A stretch of 64,000 nucleotides of DNA from Nissolia schottii (taxonomy: Eukaryota > Streptophyta > Magnoliopsida > Fabales > Fabaceae): the NCBI GenBank assembly GCA_003254905.1, contig QANU01095819.1, positions 1,120,992-1,184,991 of the forward strand, given 5' to 3'. Below the pieces are notes generated by a model that saw only the letters and a program-made list of their open reading frames with translations, was not told where the DNA came from and did no database searches. Made by a program: the position numbers and the translations under genes. Positions 1-12,612 of this stretch are shown in pieces. Position 1 is the stretch's first letter. Each line of letters starts with the position of its first letter.

Positions 1-2374
1 TTGACTACCATATATGTATGGTCAAACTGGCTTTTTTGAATATGAGGTGTGGCCTCACCTTTTTGACAATTTTTGTGGCAATGCATGGTTTCTTTGTACG
101 CTGATACCATGTATATAATTTGTGTTTATTTGTTTCAACATATGTATGGGATCTTGCAAGTCTTCATCATTATTGATCTTCTGATGGAACAAAAATGGTT
201 ATACATCACTGACTTGATTTCAAGTTTGCTCCAACTTTTCGTTATTTTCCCTTATGTTGCTTTGGTAAAATAAGCTCAAGGACCTTGAATTACAATTGTA
301 AATTTGTTATCATGGACAACATACATGTATTTTTACATAATTATTATTGGTGAGGACTAAAACGCTTCATGATTGCCTTAAATTTGCATTATCATTGCCA
401 ATTATTTCTCCACTTTTTTTAATATTAATTGTAATGAAAAAAAAAATGTTGCCCGTGGTAGTGCAAAGCTCTAGCTCTATATTTTGCGGGAGCTAGACAC
501 TGAAATTGGGAAGCTCGTGTGGAATGAATTCTATCTATTCATGATCAATAAAGTGAACCAAGCTCTAACCAGAGAAAGAATTAACAGTGTTATTAGCTGT
601 CTTATTCCAGTTAATGGTTAATTTAGAACATGAGTGTGTTGATATGTCATCTTAATTTTATGTATAAATGGGTGTTCATATTTGTTGGTAGAGGTGGCCG
701 TGGTAATAGGTGTTCTTATTCCGCGTTAGTATCATTGGTTGGGGACAACATTTGCTTTCTAGTGTTTTTATTATTATTTTTTTACTTATTTAATTTCCTC
801 CCTCAAATACTCGTCATTTTTATTTTCTAGGAGCATCTTTTGCATCAACCAATAGAGTTTAGGGCCGTTAGATGGATTAGCTTGACCTGTTTAGGCCGAG
901 CTCGTTTAACTCATGGGTTAAATGGACATATTATTATTTGCAGTGTGAATTTTATATGTTGATTTTATATACTTAGTTTGCTCATTTAATGCGGTAAACA
1001 AATTGATACATATGTTACGTTCATTTTAATATTAAATGGATTAATTTGACTTGCGGGTTAAACGACCGAATTAAGCAAATTTTTTACTATTTACAGACTG
1101 AATTTAATATGTTTAGATTATCCATTAATTGGGTAAACGGGTTAAGTTCACGGAGTTAGACTCATATTGACAGCCCTAACCAAGTGCATTAACAAAAAAA
1201 ATTATTTTATTTAGGTTATGGCTCAAGCTTCAAAGTCACCCAGCTTTCTTAGATTAACGCAAACCTTACCCAAATTAACATTACTAAGCCTATGTACAAG
1301 TACAAGGCGGGTTTACTCGATTTTCGGCTTATTTTGCAATAAGTTAAAAATTAAAAGTTCTTAAGCCCAATCAAAATATCTAATCCACCGAAAAAAAAAA
1401 ACAAAAACAAAATTTACAGATTTTCAATTGGTGGGGGTTTGTGCAGCCCTTAACAATTGGTGGTTAATACATTGTTAGTTGATTGTAATTAAACTCTATT
1501 ATAATTTATTAAAGAAAAAAAAACAACTTATAAAATGTAAAACTCAATTTACGATATTTTTACGAATTACATATTTACTGACGGGACTCGGCTGAGCATT
1601 AGAGATAGTGGGTTCCTTTTGAACAATTTCTTTTCTTAGCTATCGTCTCTTTATCCTTTCTCTTACTCCTTTTAAACTCTTTTTCATTTTGGTCGTCACT
1701 TGTTCTGTGCAATCTGCATTGAACAATTTCTTTTTCTTAGTTACAGTCCATTCCTCCTTTCTCTTACTCCTTTTAAACTTTTTTTCATTTTGGGTATTAC
1801 TTGTTGTGAGTAATTTGCATTACTTTTGTGCACAGTGAAAATGAAGAAAGAGAACTTGGCCAAGATAGAAAATTGCTTCAAACTTCTCTCTATACAAATG
1901 ATGAAGTTCTTTGATGATCTGCAAAAGATTAAAATATTTACATTTTGAATTATGAAAAACCTTGAACGGAAATTTACATTTAAAATGACTATTTTGTTCA
2001 GTGATATTTTCACCTGAGAGTATAATTAATATTTTGTCTTTCTTTTATATTTACTTTTTTTTATTTAAAAAAATTATTTTGATGCATGCCATGGCATAAT
2101 GTTTTGTCATGACATGTTTATGAAGAGCAGTCTTGAAGATATGTACTGTCTTTTGAGTTACAATGGCTCCCCCTTGGACGCTAGTATATCTATTTCAAGC
2201 GGTGCCTTGAAACAAAACAAAGCATCCTGCATGCTGCATTTGCACAAAAACTAATGCCTTTGAATGTCTTAAAGAATGATCACTAAGTCATAAATTTGTT
2301 AACAAGCAAAAACCCAGCATGCTGCAAGCAGACACCACCATCCTCAACATATGATTTTGCACTTCAATTACCTA
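1..2374. repeat. Left arm of a large inverted duplication (downstream of RHD3)
   Basis: No gene seen. The sequence from position 1 to about 1400, and again near 2160-2374, reappears in reverse complement at about 43500-45705, so this stretch and the last exon of RHD3 form one arm of an inverted repeat. The partner continues past the point matching base 1, so the arm extends beyond the window. Copies are clearly diverged (many substitutions and indels; parts of 1400-2160 have no obvious partner), so the event is not recent. The short reading frames here are not conserved between arms and look non-coding. Confidence 0.8.
859..1179. mobile_element. Small TIR element in the inverted arm (hAT/MITE-like)
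   Basis: The ends read TTAGGGCCGT and, on the other strand, TTAGGGCTGT, a short imperfect terminal inverted repeat bounding an AT-rich interior with repeated GGGTTAA-type motifs. The same element is present at 44599-44914 in the other arm, so it was inserted before the duplication. No clear target-site duplication was found, so the class is tentative. Confidence 0.4.
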
Positions 2375-5300
2375 CTAATATTTTGATGGATTTGTGTACC
2401 CTGTTCCATTGTCCACTGAAGTTACACCAGATGAGGCACTAGATGACTTGATGCTACCAGCAGTTGAAGCATTTCGATTACTATTCGATGGATTCCTATG
2501 AGGATTGTTAGTTGCAGGGTTCTGCCCCTCTTCTGCTAGTTTTCTCATAAGGTTCATAATAATTGGAATAAACTTGCTAGACAGTGATATGATTCCCGGG
2601 AGCTGAAATTAAAACAGTGAGTGAGAATACTAAACATATGCTGCAAAACAGAGAATAAGTTACTGGCAAATGAATGATTTTGTAATCTATCCTGAAGATA
2701 AACAACACCTGATCTGAAAATACCCCCAACAGTTGAACTCTACTGAATATGTATGGCAGCTCATGAACTGAACTTGCTAGTAATCGTTACAGCTTGTAGA
2801 CAAAGTCAAAAAACAGACTAGAGGGACCTAATTATTGAGGGATTGAACAATATATTACAAAGATACTCACAGCTCCATTGCGAAACTCATTCTTAATGTC
2901 AAGCTGCACCCATAGGGCTTTAAGAAGAAGAAAACCAACAAAGATGACACCCAAATACAAGGGATTTCTGCCACAAATAATGACAAACTTGGGTGAGAGC
3001 AGTTAAAAAGTCGGCAAAAAAGTAAAGAAATTTCTTGAGGTTTGTGCTTAGAGTGACATTTTTATGTTCATGAAATGCTGACCCTTAGGTGTTGCACGTA
3101 TCAAGCCAAACAATGTCACGTTATGTATCCCCTGCTTGAGGAGTACGATAGCAATAAAGTAACTCAAATATGTGAAGCACGAATTATAGGTCCCTTCGAT
3201 ACCCTTCATTTTGGTGAGGGTTTGTGTAGCCCTTAACAATTGGTGGTTAATACCTATGGTCTAAAGTCTAAACTAGTATAGTCTAGTAGACTCTAACTAA
3301 TTTGGTTCGAATCAGGTTAGCTCACTATACAAGTAAAGCTCTCTAATTGCTCATTTTTTTTCTCATCTATAAGACTCGAATTCGAAACCGTTAGTTCAAA
3401 TTAGTACACGCATCCCACTAACTTCAATACAAATAAGCAAATAAGCTTTTATATTTTAATTAAATGGGACACGTGACAAATATTGACACCTAATTACCAA
3501 TACTCACAAAGAATTAAGGATGCTAAAGGAATCTCCCAAATTATATTCTTGAAATCATTTCCCTTTACAATGTTCAGCTGCTACATATCAACAGTGTAGG
3601 GTCTTGGGTATTTTTTGTGAATGCTAACTTGTCCAGTGAGTTAGGAGCACTATCACACGTCATTAGAGGTTTTGGAAGTAGTAAAGAGCGGAAAGCCATT
3701 TGCAGGTTTGCAATATGTGATGATATTTGATCACACGGTTGGACAGCCTTGAAAGGATTTTTAGGGATAAGTTTTTGCTATCAACGTTTTTATTATGGTG
3801 CTCACATAATGGTTTAGAATTTGAATGGAAGACAAGCAGACGCTTGGTAAAGAACAGAGGAGAGAGATGGAGAGTTTTGCAAATAAAAACAGGCTAATCC
3901 TTTTTCAAAGAAAAAAAAATAGGAAGATATCAGCTGATAAAGGTGACATGCACCTTAGAAGTGTCATAAATTCATTAAATCCCAGAAGAAGCAAGGCAAT
4001 TATTGCCCATGGTGGAGGTAACCAGTTGTTATTACGTTTGCTGGCCTCCTGAAATTAAAAAGGAATTATATCAGCAATAAGAAAAATTAGTATAATGTTT
4101 TATCCTAGTAACAACATTCAAATGCCTATATCATATGTATCCATGATGTTTATCAAACTAAATATATCCACTAGAAAGTAAACCATTAGGTAACATTAAA
4201 ACAAGGACCTAAACAAGACCAAAATGGGAGCAAACTTTTTGACGGCAACACACATAGTGAAAACAATGAACACAACCTAGCTCCATTTCTTTGATAAAAT
4301 TGAACTAGATGACTTCAGGTTTAAAATGGATAATAGCCAAAAGAATTTCACAAGATTTATATTACTTATAATATTGTCATTATATACTTTCCACTGTAGT
4401 TATTTAAGGGAACATTGAAACTCAAAGAAAAGGAAAAACATCATGCCTGTGCAGAAATGGCCTGGGAGACACTGTATTCTGTCTCAATCTTGAATTGCCT
4501 CCACAAAGATTTGCACTGGACAGGTGTGATCAATGTTTTAGAGGATGGAACCTGCATAGAAATCAGAATAACTGACCAGTGCCAACGATAAAAAATGTTC
4601 TCAACTCATCAGAACATTCATAACATCAATAAATACTCTGGCCAAAATACATTTTAATCAATTCACAAGAGAACACAAAGTAAATTCATCTGCATTTATT
4701 TGCAGACACAAGTAGTAAAAAACACCAACTCAAAAAGTGAATACAAGCATAAGGATGAATTTTTAGTAAGTGGAAATTATATGGACCAATAAACTTTAAC
4801 GGTGGGAACCCAAAACTCAAATGAGTGAAACTACAGCGACTGACTGATATCCAAAGAAAAGGACCCAACCATATTTAAACCAATAATTAAAGTTAATATT
4901 CATGCAACAATTTTTTGGGTATCAGCATCACATAATGTCCAATCATATCACCTATCTAGGAAAATGAGTACACAATACAATACATTTATTAAAAATAGAA
5001 CTCTACAACAATAAAAATGCACCTGTCCCCAAGTGCTTGAAGCCAGTGGATCAGCTTGTGTTATGCTCTTATCTTTAGCACTGCTTGATGAATCCATTAA
5101 TGCAACTGCTAAAATGCTATTGATGTTATCAGCAACATCATCATCATCCAAACGAATTACAGCCATAACAGATAGCACCTTCAAGGACTGCAAAATTTAA
5201 ATTTGGTTTTAAAGGCATGTCACCATACAAACTCAAGTATTAAATATAATTCTTAATCGTGTCATACTTCAGAGCGGGCAGTCTTGGTGATGGCTCGAAT

Positions 5301-8300
5301 ATCTTCTTTTCCCGTCCAAATACGTGGCATTGAATCAGAATCGTGACTAAACAATGTCGTAAACCTGCTTTCAAATTTAAGGTAAGTGCCTTTAAAGTAA
5401 AACTAACAAGTCAAATTACATGTTGCATAAGGTTCATACTTGTCTTTCATACGGATTAGAACTCTGCCAGCTTCTTCTCTAGCCTTTGTCTCTATCATAC
5501 TCCTTGCGTAATTCTCTAAACTCAGAATCATGTTCTTTTGTGTTTGTTCATCCAAATCAAATATGGTAAGCGCAGCAGAAAACCCAGAAACAGCTGATTC
5601 AGTCTCACGCCTAAGAAGGTTCCTTATTGATGACCAAGTATCACTGTTAGCTCCATCCAGAAGTGCTTCAACAGGTCCAGACAAGGCTTCCTTCAGTTTT
5701 TCCTGCAATGGTACTATTATCAGCAAACTTTACATGAAGTTAGCCCGTTAACTATAGCATAGCAACTGGCACAACTAATGCAAAGTCTCATAAAACTAAT
5801 CACCTTAAAATGTTGCAGCCACTAACCAAGAGAAGTTTCATATAAATTTTGAATTTCCATTACAATAGGAAAAATGACAAGTTGACAACAGTACATAGTA
5901 TTGATCTACCCACTTACACCCCTGGATGACTCTGTTATTACTGCAAGTGTTGCTTCTCTAATTTCATATAACCATCCGTAAAAGTTTCAACATTGAAACA
6001 AACAAACATATGCAATCTGAGAATTGTTATTGGGATGATACACGCACTTATGAACTTGTAAGACATGAATGATCAATGCCAGAAACATACCTCAAATGAT
6101 GAAGTAAGTTCTGACATCTTAGCTTCACGCTCAGATGCAACATGTGCATAAATATCACGCCGCAGTTTCTCTCTTACTTTAGACGCATCCCAGTCAGCTA
6201 CTTCAATAACAACATCTGCAAGGATAACAGACCACTGTCACATTGTAATTCATTTGAGCAAGTTAGATGCATGTGTGCAACAAATGGCCTCTGACAGTAG
6301 ATTATTGGAATGAGCCAAAAGCTAGCATTACTGCTCTTAAAACGAGGTTAATGATTGTACACAATCTACTTCATGTATATCCATCTTTCCCATGCACTCT
6401 TTTCATTTACAAGCAATCAATAAATGCTTTGGCCTTCAAATTTAATTTATTGATGCCTGATGAAATAGGATAGACATATTTTGGAATACCTGCACATTCT
6501 TTATCAAACTGGACCATACAAGACCCTATGCAATTATTAGCTGCGGCAGAAAACCCTTCCCCTCTATTCAAAGCCTTGTCAAATGCTTCCTTGAACTTAT
6601 CAAAAGCTTCAGACCTTATGTGTCCCAGGGCAGATTGGAATGCTGGTTGGACAAGCTAACCAATTGAAAAGGCAGTAAGGAAATGATTATGGCATTATCA
6701 ATCTCACAAATTTCACAAATCTGCAGAAGCATTTGAAGGGGGCAACAAATAGACATGACTAACTATCCAATATCTTAAATGATCAGTTTCAATCCATACT
6801 GCCAACTTTGTGTTTATTCTACGAATTCATTTATTTAATGAAAAAAGGAAAGGTCAAACAACCATGATTGCACAAGAATGAAGTTAAGAATAATTACTTG
6901 CAACAATTTGTCTTGAAGCTGCTTTTGTTTTGTAGATCTCACACCTTCATCAAAATAAGTGGCTTCAACATCATACCTAGGTTGAAAGAAAAAGCTCAAT
7001 ATACCTTTAGTCCAACCAATTATTCTCATATAGTGTTTCCATAACAAGCAACATTACTACAGGAAGCTTGTAAGTTTTGATCTCAACCTACAATTTTCGT
7101 TGAATATTACACATAAAAATCATAGCAAGAAAACTTCCTTTGGGCGTACAACATCATGAGTCAAACAATTTTTGGTAATTTGTCTCTGGGATTTTACAAG
7201 AGAAAACAGTAAAGGCAATAGATGGTGTTGCTTTGTCACATCCGAAATGTATCCTCATCGTTCTTCCACCACCTCAAAGAATAAAATGAGTCCTTTCTCT
7301 TATGCCACCGTTGTTTTTTGGTTTTTCGTCTATTTTCCTTTTTCTTTCAAAAGGAACTCTTTGTGAATAAGTAAAAATACAGATGTTTTATGAAATGGAA
7401 AAAAAATGCGATGATCTAATCACCAGGTCTGAAACCAAATACTGCCAAAAAAATGTCAAAAGCTAACGGAGTTAGCAGAACGCTTATGAATAGCATTCGC
7501 ATGTATTCAATAGTTGGGCCACTAACAACATAGATCAAATGTCATATAAAATTAACACTACTAACTCTGAAAGATGAGCATTAATGAGTGAATTGAGCTT
7601 TTTCCCAAACTCAGCAACTTGGCCAGATTGCACAGCCTCTTCCAACTGACACCACTCCTGAGTGGAAATTATCAAGTAATTTCCATAAGCATTAGTAATT
7701 AAGAGTATCAAATGTGTTGGAAAATCATACATAAAGAAATGTAATTACCTCATTCGCAGCAAAAAGAGCATATTTCTCGTTGGCGATTTCTTCACATCGT
7801 ACGGTAGCAACCATAACCTACAAGTGGGGTCGACCATATATAACCAATAAAATCAATATGCAAGTAAAACAAATGCAGTATTTCTATCAAAAACCAAAAA
7901 CCAGTAGCAGACAACATCTAGATATTACCTTGTGTGCAGGAAGGTCAAGATCCTTGTTCTCCTTAATGACTTTCCAGATTTCCTGAGCACTAAAGGAAAA
8001 TCCGGAAGCAGGAACTACTCCACGTCGATCCCCCGCAAGCCCACCAGGAGCTATTGAATGATAAAATCGTTGCCTCAAGCTGGCAACCTAGATTTTATAT
8101 TTGATCAAAAGAACCAGATACATGCAAATTAGAGATATGTATTAACTTACGAAGGGCTAACTATGTTTTTCACTAAGTCAGCCAAATTAATAGTTAATGT
8201 ATATACATAGTCTGAAACACAAGGCCACAGTCACAGATGCAAATGGGCCACAAATGCTGATAATTGGCCGTCATTAATTCACCATCCATAATCAAACCAC

Positions 8301-10792
8301 AATGAAGCTAGTGCACAGTTCATACAACAACAACAACCTTAGTGCAAAATTCATACCTGCTCCTTAAATTGCTCTTCCTTTTCTTCAAAACTGGAAAGTG
8401 CAACAACTTCAACCTAGTGATTTGTTGGCAAGACCAAATAATTACTATAAAATTTCAATAGAATTCTAATATCATCCTGTGTATATGTGAACATCAGTAA
8501 GTTTAGTGAATCCAAAAGTAATGATGATCTTACATTAAAAAATTCACTTAGTGGGGTTTCCTTGTGGGCCTGTGGCTTAGGGACAGAGTCCCATATCTGC
8601 ACAGGAAAAAGTACAGAATAAGGTCAAAAAAATAAACCAAAAAGAAAAGGTCAACAAAAAATCTACCAATTTAATAACATCATATAAAAATGAAAGCACT
8701 ACATTACCTTTTGAATATCTTCTCGCAAAACAGGTTCTAAATTTTCAAGCGGTGTCTATAAAAGGAAATGTGTAATCACGTACTAAATTAAGACATATAG
8801 ACACTTAAAAAAAATTAACATGAAAAGTTTTAAATTATAAAATCCAGCGGTAGCATTTTGCTTACACACCCTTGTTTTATCACGTATTACAAACATCAAT
8901 GTTGTTTTGCGCGGACTAAACAATCTCATCATGACCTGAAAGCAAAAACCAGCATGCAATTAGACAATAGAAATGTTTTAAGTGTGGAGATAGCTGCTTG
9001 TAGTCAACAGGCCAATGAAATATACCTGAAACACGGTTTTCAGAAGCGGCTTGTTTGCAGCTTGCTCACGACCAATGTCATGACACCACCTTTAAAAATG
9101 ATGGATAGGGTAAAAGGTTAGGTTCACAAAGAAAGAACATCTGACTTAAAATACATTTAAACAAGAAGTGCAACTGCTAGACACACTTGAAAGTTTCTAG
9201 CAGTAGTCTGTATTAAAGATGTCTTAAAGAGGAAGAGGGGGAAAAAAACTCACATGTTTATTAGCACTATGTCTGAAACAGCCAAAGCAAATAGAGCACT
9301 CTGCTTTTCAAATGCAGTATCATCCTGGGAGAAAGACAATTTCAGTATAATGAGGAAACAACCAAAGGCAGAAGCATCATTTCTCATTTCCCTTTGTTCT
9401 AAGTTTTCCTAATGCAAGATAGTGTGCAAATTGTTAACTATTTCTAACTCATGATAGTGTGCACGGTGCAGGGTTAGAAATATTATGGAACTCTGTGTCC
9501 TTATCAAAAGTTACAAAAAGTGCATAAAATTTAATAAATCTGGATAACTGAATCCTCTCATTGATTTAACATTGCCAGGGGTAAAATAAAATGAACATTG
9601 CTTCACAAAAGAAAAAGAAACAAACGACACCAGTAAAATCATGTACTACAAATTGTACTAAATAGGTGTATACTATAAAGTATTACATTCCATAGGGCCT
9701 TCAGACACATTGGCAAGATATAAATAGAAATGCAGATAACAATTGGAAATAAACTCTAGAGTCTAGACAATGGCCATAATGATCAAAGAAAGTTAAGATG
9801 GAAAATCACCTCCCCGCGTTCTCTTCCATCAGTACCCTCCAAATCCATCACAAGTGTACAAGGCTCTATGCCGGCACAATTTGCCATCCAAATTCCTTTG
9901 GTTGTTTGAGACCTGGAAAACACAAGCACATCCTGTCAGGAGACATCCTTGCTGATTGAACAAGGTTGAAACTCTTGAAAGTGATTATGCAGGAAATGCA
10001 AGAACATACCTTCCCCTAAATGCATCCATCTCTCTGAAGTTGGTGTTGAACAAATTATTTAATAGTGTGCTCTTGCCTGCCACGACCAAAATTGGAAATA
10101 GTACCCATCGTGCTTTGAAAGATATTACACGGTAATAAACTAAATTTAAACATAAGATTAAATTCTCATTCGAAGTAAGAAAAATGGGCAAAGAGACTTA
10201 GTCATTAGAAATCACCAGAGTGGACAGATAATGAAGCATTAAATCTATATCAAATTCAAATATCAACTTTAACTAACTCATTCGTTGTCCTAATAGAAAC
10301 TACTGCGCAGGAAAGGCCAGAAGAATACCACTGCTTTGTGGACCCATAATAGAAACTACAGCGTAGGAAAGGCCACATTCGGCTAATTTAACCTCCTTCA
10401 TGAATTTCTCAATCCCAGCAACATTGAATGAACCATCTCCATCAATAAGCTGAGTGGAACAACAATTCTCACTCTTCGCTGGATAACCATATCATCACAT
10501 AATCCAACGTTAGGACCATAAATATTCTCAGGTGCTAACACTAAATTGAGGAAAACAGGAAGATTAAGCGTCATTGCAGCATTGCATTTTTTGACACATT
10601 ACTGATCCGATCATTTTTGCCATTCAAAACATGTTACGGATCAAATGATCAAAACTAATCAAATCAAACCGATACCAATAATAAATAACAAATTAATTTA
10701 GCACTTGAAAACTGAAAATTAAATTCAAATAAAGCTGAAGAATGCAGATTTCCGTTATGCATGAAGGATGTAAAAGGAAGAGACGGACCCAT
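2375..10792 (-). CDS. RHD3: ROOT HAIR DEFECTIVE 3-type dynamin-like GTPase (atlastin family)
   Basis: ER membrane GTPase that fuses ER tubules; loss in Arabidopsis disturbs ER shape and root-hair growth (family knowledge). Exons, 5' to 3': 10789-10792, 10329-10478, 10010-10076, 9810-9912, 9254-9324, 9026-9089, 8870-8935, 8708-8755, 8534-8596, 8357-8413, 7929-8087, 7749-7817, 7566-7657, 6898-6976, 6490-6655, 6091-6215, 5440-5702, 5268-5364, 5023-5187, 4447-4551, 3954-4048, 2871-2967, 2375-2602. They join in frame to 810 residues, the usual family length. Seen: P-loop GPQSSGKST (47-55, split by intron 2), DLEG (97-100), RD motif (171-172), long helical middle, paired hydrophobic segments about 685-703 and 705-722, and a Ser/Asn-rich tail. 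The first exon carries only ATGG; the next supplies CG to give MAKSEN. Intron 20 has a GC donor. It is head to head with the MSI4-like gene. Which paralogue (RHD3 or RHD3-like) it is cannot be settled here. Confidence 0.95.
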
Positions 10793-11443
10793 TACTAGCG
10801 AGGATGGGGGTTGAATTGAACTCCAAAATGAGATGATTTAGATCGCTCGCGATTTTTGAAAGATCGAAAATGAAATTGTTTGAGGGAGTCAGAGGTTCAC
10901 AGTGCCATCACCATTGCTTCCCCTTTCGGTTCGTTTTTTAATGGCTTTGCCTTTTCATTTTCTCATCAACACACACTTACATTTTGGTTTGTGTTATTTT
11001 TGGTGTCTTAAACTTTCTCTCTCTGTCTCTCTCTCTCTCGTTTTCTTATTTTGCATTTTTTATTTTATTGAGAAGATGATTTGAATCACTAATACTCATG
11101 GCTCTTAGTACATGACTTTATTTGAGTGTCATGTACGTGACTTTAGTGAACTTGTTACATGCTCTAGAATTTTAAAATTATTTCTAACATCCTCCTTTAA
11201 TTAAAATGATCTTAAACATTCTTAGTATACATATTTATTTATTAGTTTATTTGTCAAGTATTATTATAGTCAAATTTTACACTATCATTTAATCATAAAT
11301 GATTATATATAAAATTATTGAAATAAATATAATTTACAGACTAACTCGTTTATTGATATAAACGAATGAATCAAATATATAAAAATTAGCACGCTAATAA
11401 TAAAAACTCATTTAGATTCAGCCCATGCATTATTTGACAACCC
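10793..11443. other. RHD3 upstream region
   Basis: The 5' flank of RHD3, reading leftwards. On the + strand it carries a CT microsatellite at 11015-11039 (a GA-rich tract on the RHD3 sense strand, likely 5' UTR or core promoter), then AT-rich sequence up to the hAT-like element. No other gene is seen. Confidence 0.5.
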
Positions 11444-12318
11444 TAGGGCTATCAAAATGAGTCCGACCAGCTTATTCGGTTAAATGAACGGGTTTTACAT
11501 GCAAAAAATAGGCCCGTGAAAATTTGAAAAAAAAGGCCCGGCCCGTTTAAGCCCGCAGGCTAAACGGGCCAGCCTGTGAGCCTGTGAAATTTTTTAAATT
11601 TTTTAAAAAAAATTTAATTTTTTTTAAAACCAAAAACCAAATTGTTATTTTTAAAAATTAAGTTAATAAAACTACATGATAATTAATATCTCACGTTCAA
11701 GTTGAAACTCAAATTGAAGTTTTAGATCTTCATCTTGAAGCCCAAATTACAAACTAAATTGCTAAGTTATTTTAGTTATAATTAAAATATTTTTTTAGAT
11801 ATTTTAAAACTTTTTGATCATCGCGCTTGTTTAGACTCTAGGTGTTAATTAAATGCATTATCTTGTTGTCCCCTTTTTTTTAATCAAAGCTTTGCAAATA
11901 GCTTCTTAATTGAAAAATGCTACTATTTGTATATCTATCCAAAATTAAAGATTTCGTAACCACAATAAAGAGATAAAGACTAAAAAATCACAAAACCTTA
12001 ATTTTTCTCTATTTATTACCATCGGAAATGGATTCTCAAATTTTACATAAACTATTTCTTCCTGATTAATTAATAGATAAACGATAAAAAATAGTTTAAA
12101 ATGACTACGCATACTTATTCATAACTTTGTATTTAAATCATAAAAAATAGACCAAAATTTTAATTTTTTTTAAAAAATAAACAGGCTGACGGGCTGACCC
12201 ATTTAGGCATGCAGACCGACTATAAATAAGTCAGATCCTAAAAATAGTCACAATCTTGATCTGGCCCATTTAAGCCCGTCGGCCCAAATTAGCCGGGCCG
12301 GCCCATTTGACACCCCTA
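11444..12318. mobile_element. Non-autonomous hAT-like element between RHD3 and MSI4
   Basis: The left end reads TAGGGCTATCAAA; the right end, reverse-complemented, reads TAGGGGTGTCAAA (11 of 13 match). Flanking 8-mers GACAACCC (11436-11443) and GAGAGCCC (12319-12326) match at 6 of 8, as expected for an old hAT 8-bp target duplication. GC-rich sub-terminal blocks of GGCCC/GGGCC type surround an AT-rich core. No transposase is encoded. It ends 294 bp before the MSI4-like start codon. Confidence 0.65.
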
Positions 12319-12502
12319 GAGAGCCCTAAGGGATATGGACAGGACGAGGGGATATTGATATTTGGATAGGGACAGGATTGTCAATTCGCAACGTGCACGC
12401 AACACAGGTGGGAAAAGGCGGGAAAATGGAAACCGGAAAAGGAAAGTTGGCAGCGAAAGAAAACAACACGCTTGGCTCGTGTGCCTTTCTCCCTCTTCCT
12501 CC

Positions 12503-12544
12503 AAATCCAAATCCAAATCCAAATCCAAATCCAATTCCAATTCC
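12503..12544 (+). repeat. AAATCC hexanucleotide repeat in the MSI4 leader
   Basis: Five tandem AAATCC units followed by two degenerate AATTCC units, 69 bp before the start codon. Two overlapping + strand frames cross it as Ser-Lys or Asn-Pro repeats, but neither is in frame with the gene; an in-frame TAA lies just upstream of the ATG. It is probably part of the 5' UTR. Confidence 0.7.
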
Positions 12545-12612
12545 ATATAAATTGAAAAAACTTGAAGAAAGCGATTCAAAAAAAATTGCAGTAACCTGAA
12601 TCAATCATCGAA

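Noticed and set aside
1430..1470. About 40 bp shared with 3200-3245 (CCCTTAACAATTGGTGGTTAA hairpin), considered as Helitron ends
   Set aside because: No CTRR terminus, no TC start and no A-T target could be shown; remains a short dispersed repeat.
12316..12604. Four overlapping frames with Leu-Asp, Gly-Phe, Ser-Lys or Asn-Pro repeats
   Set aside because: All arise from the AAATCC repeat in the MSI4 leader and none is in frame with the gene.
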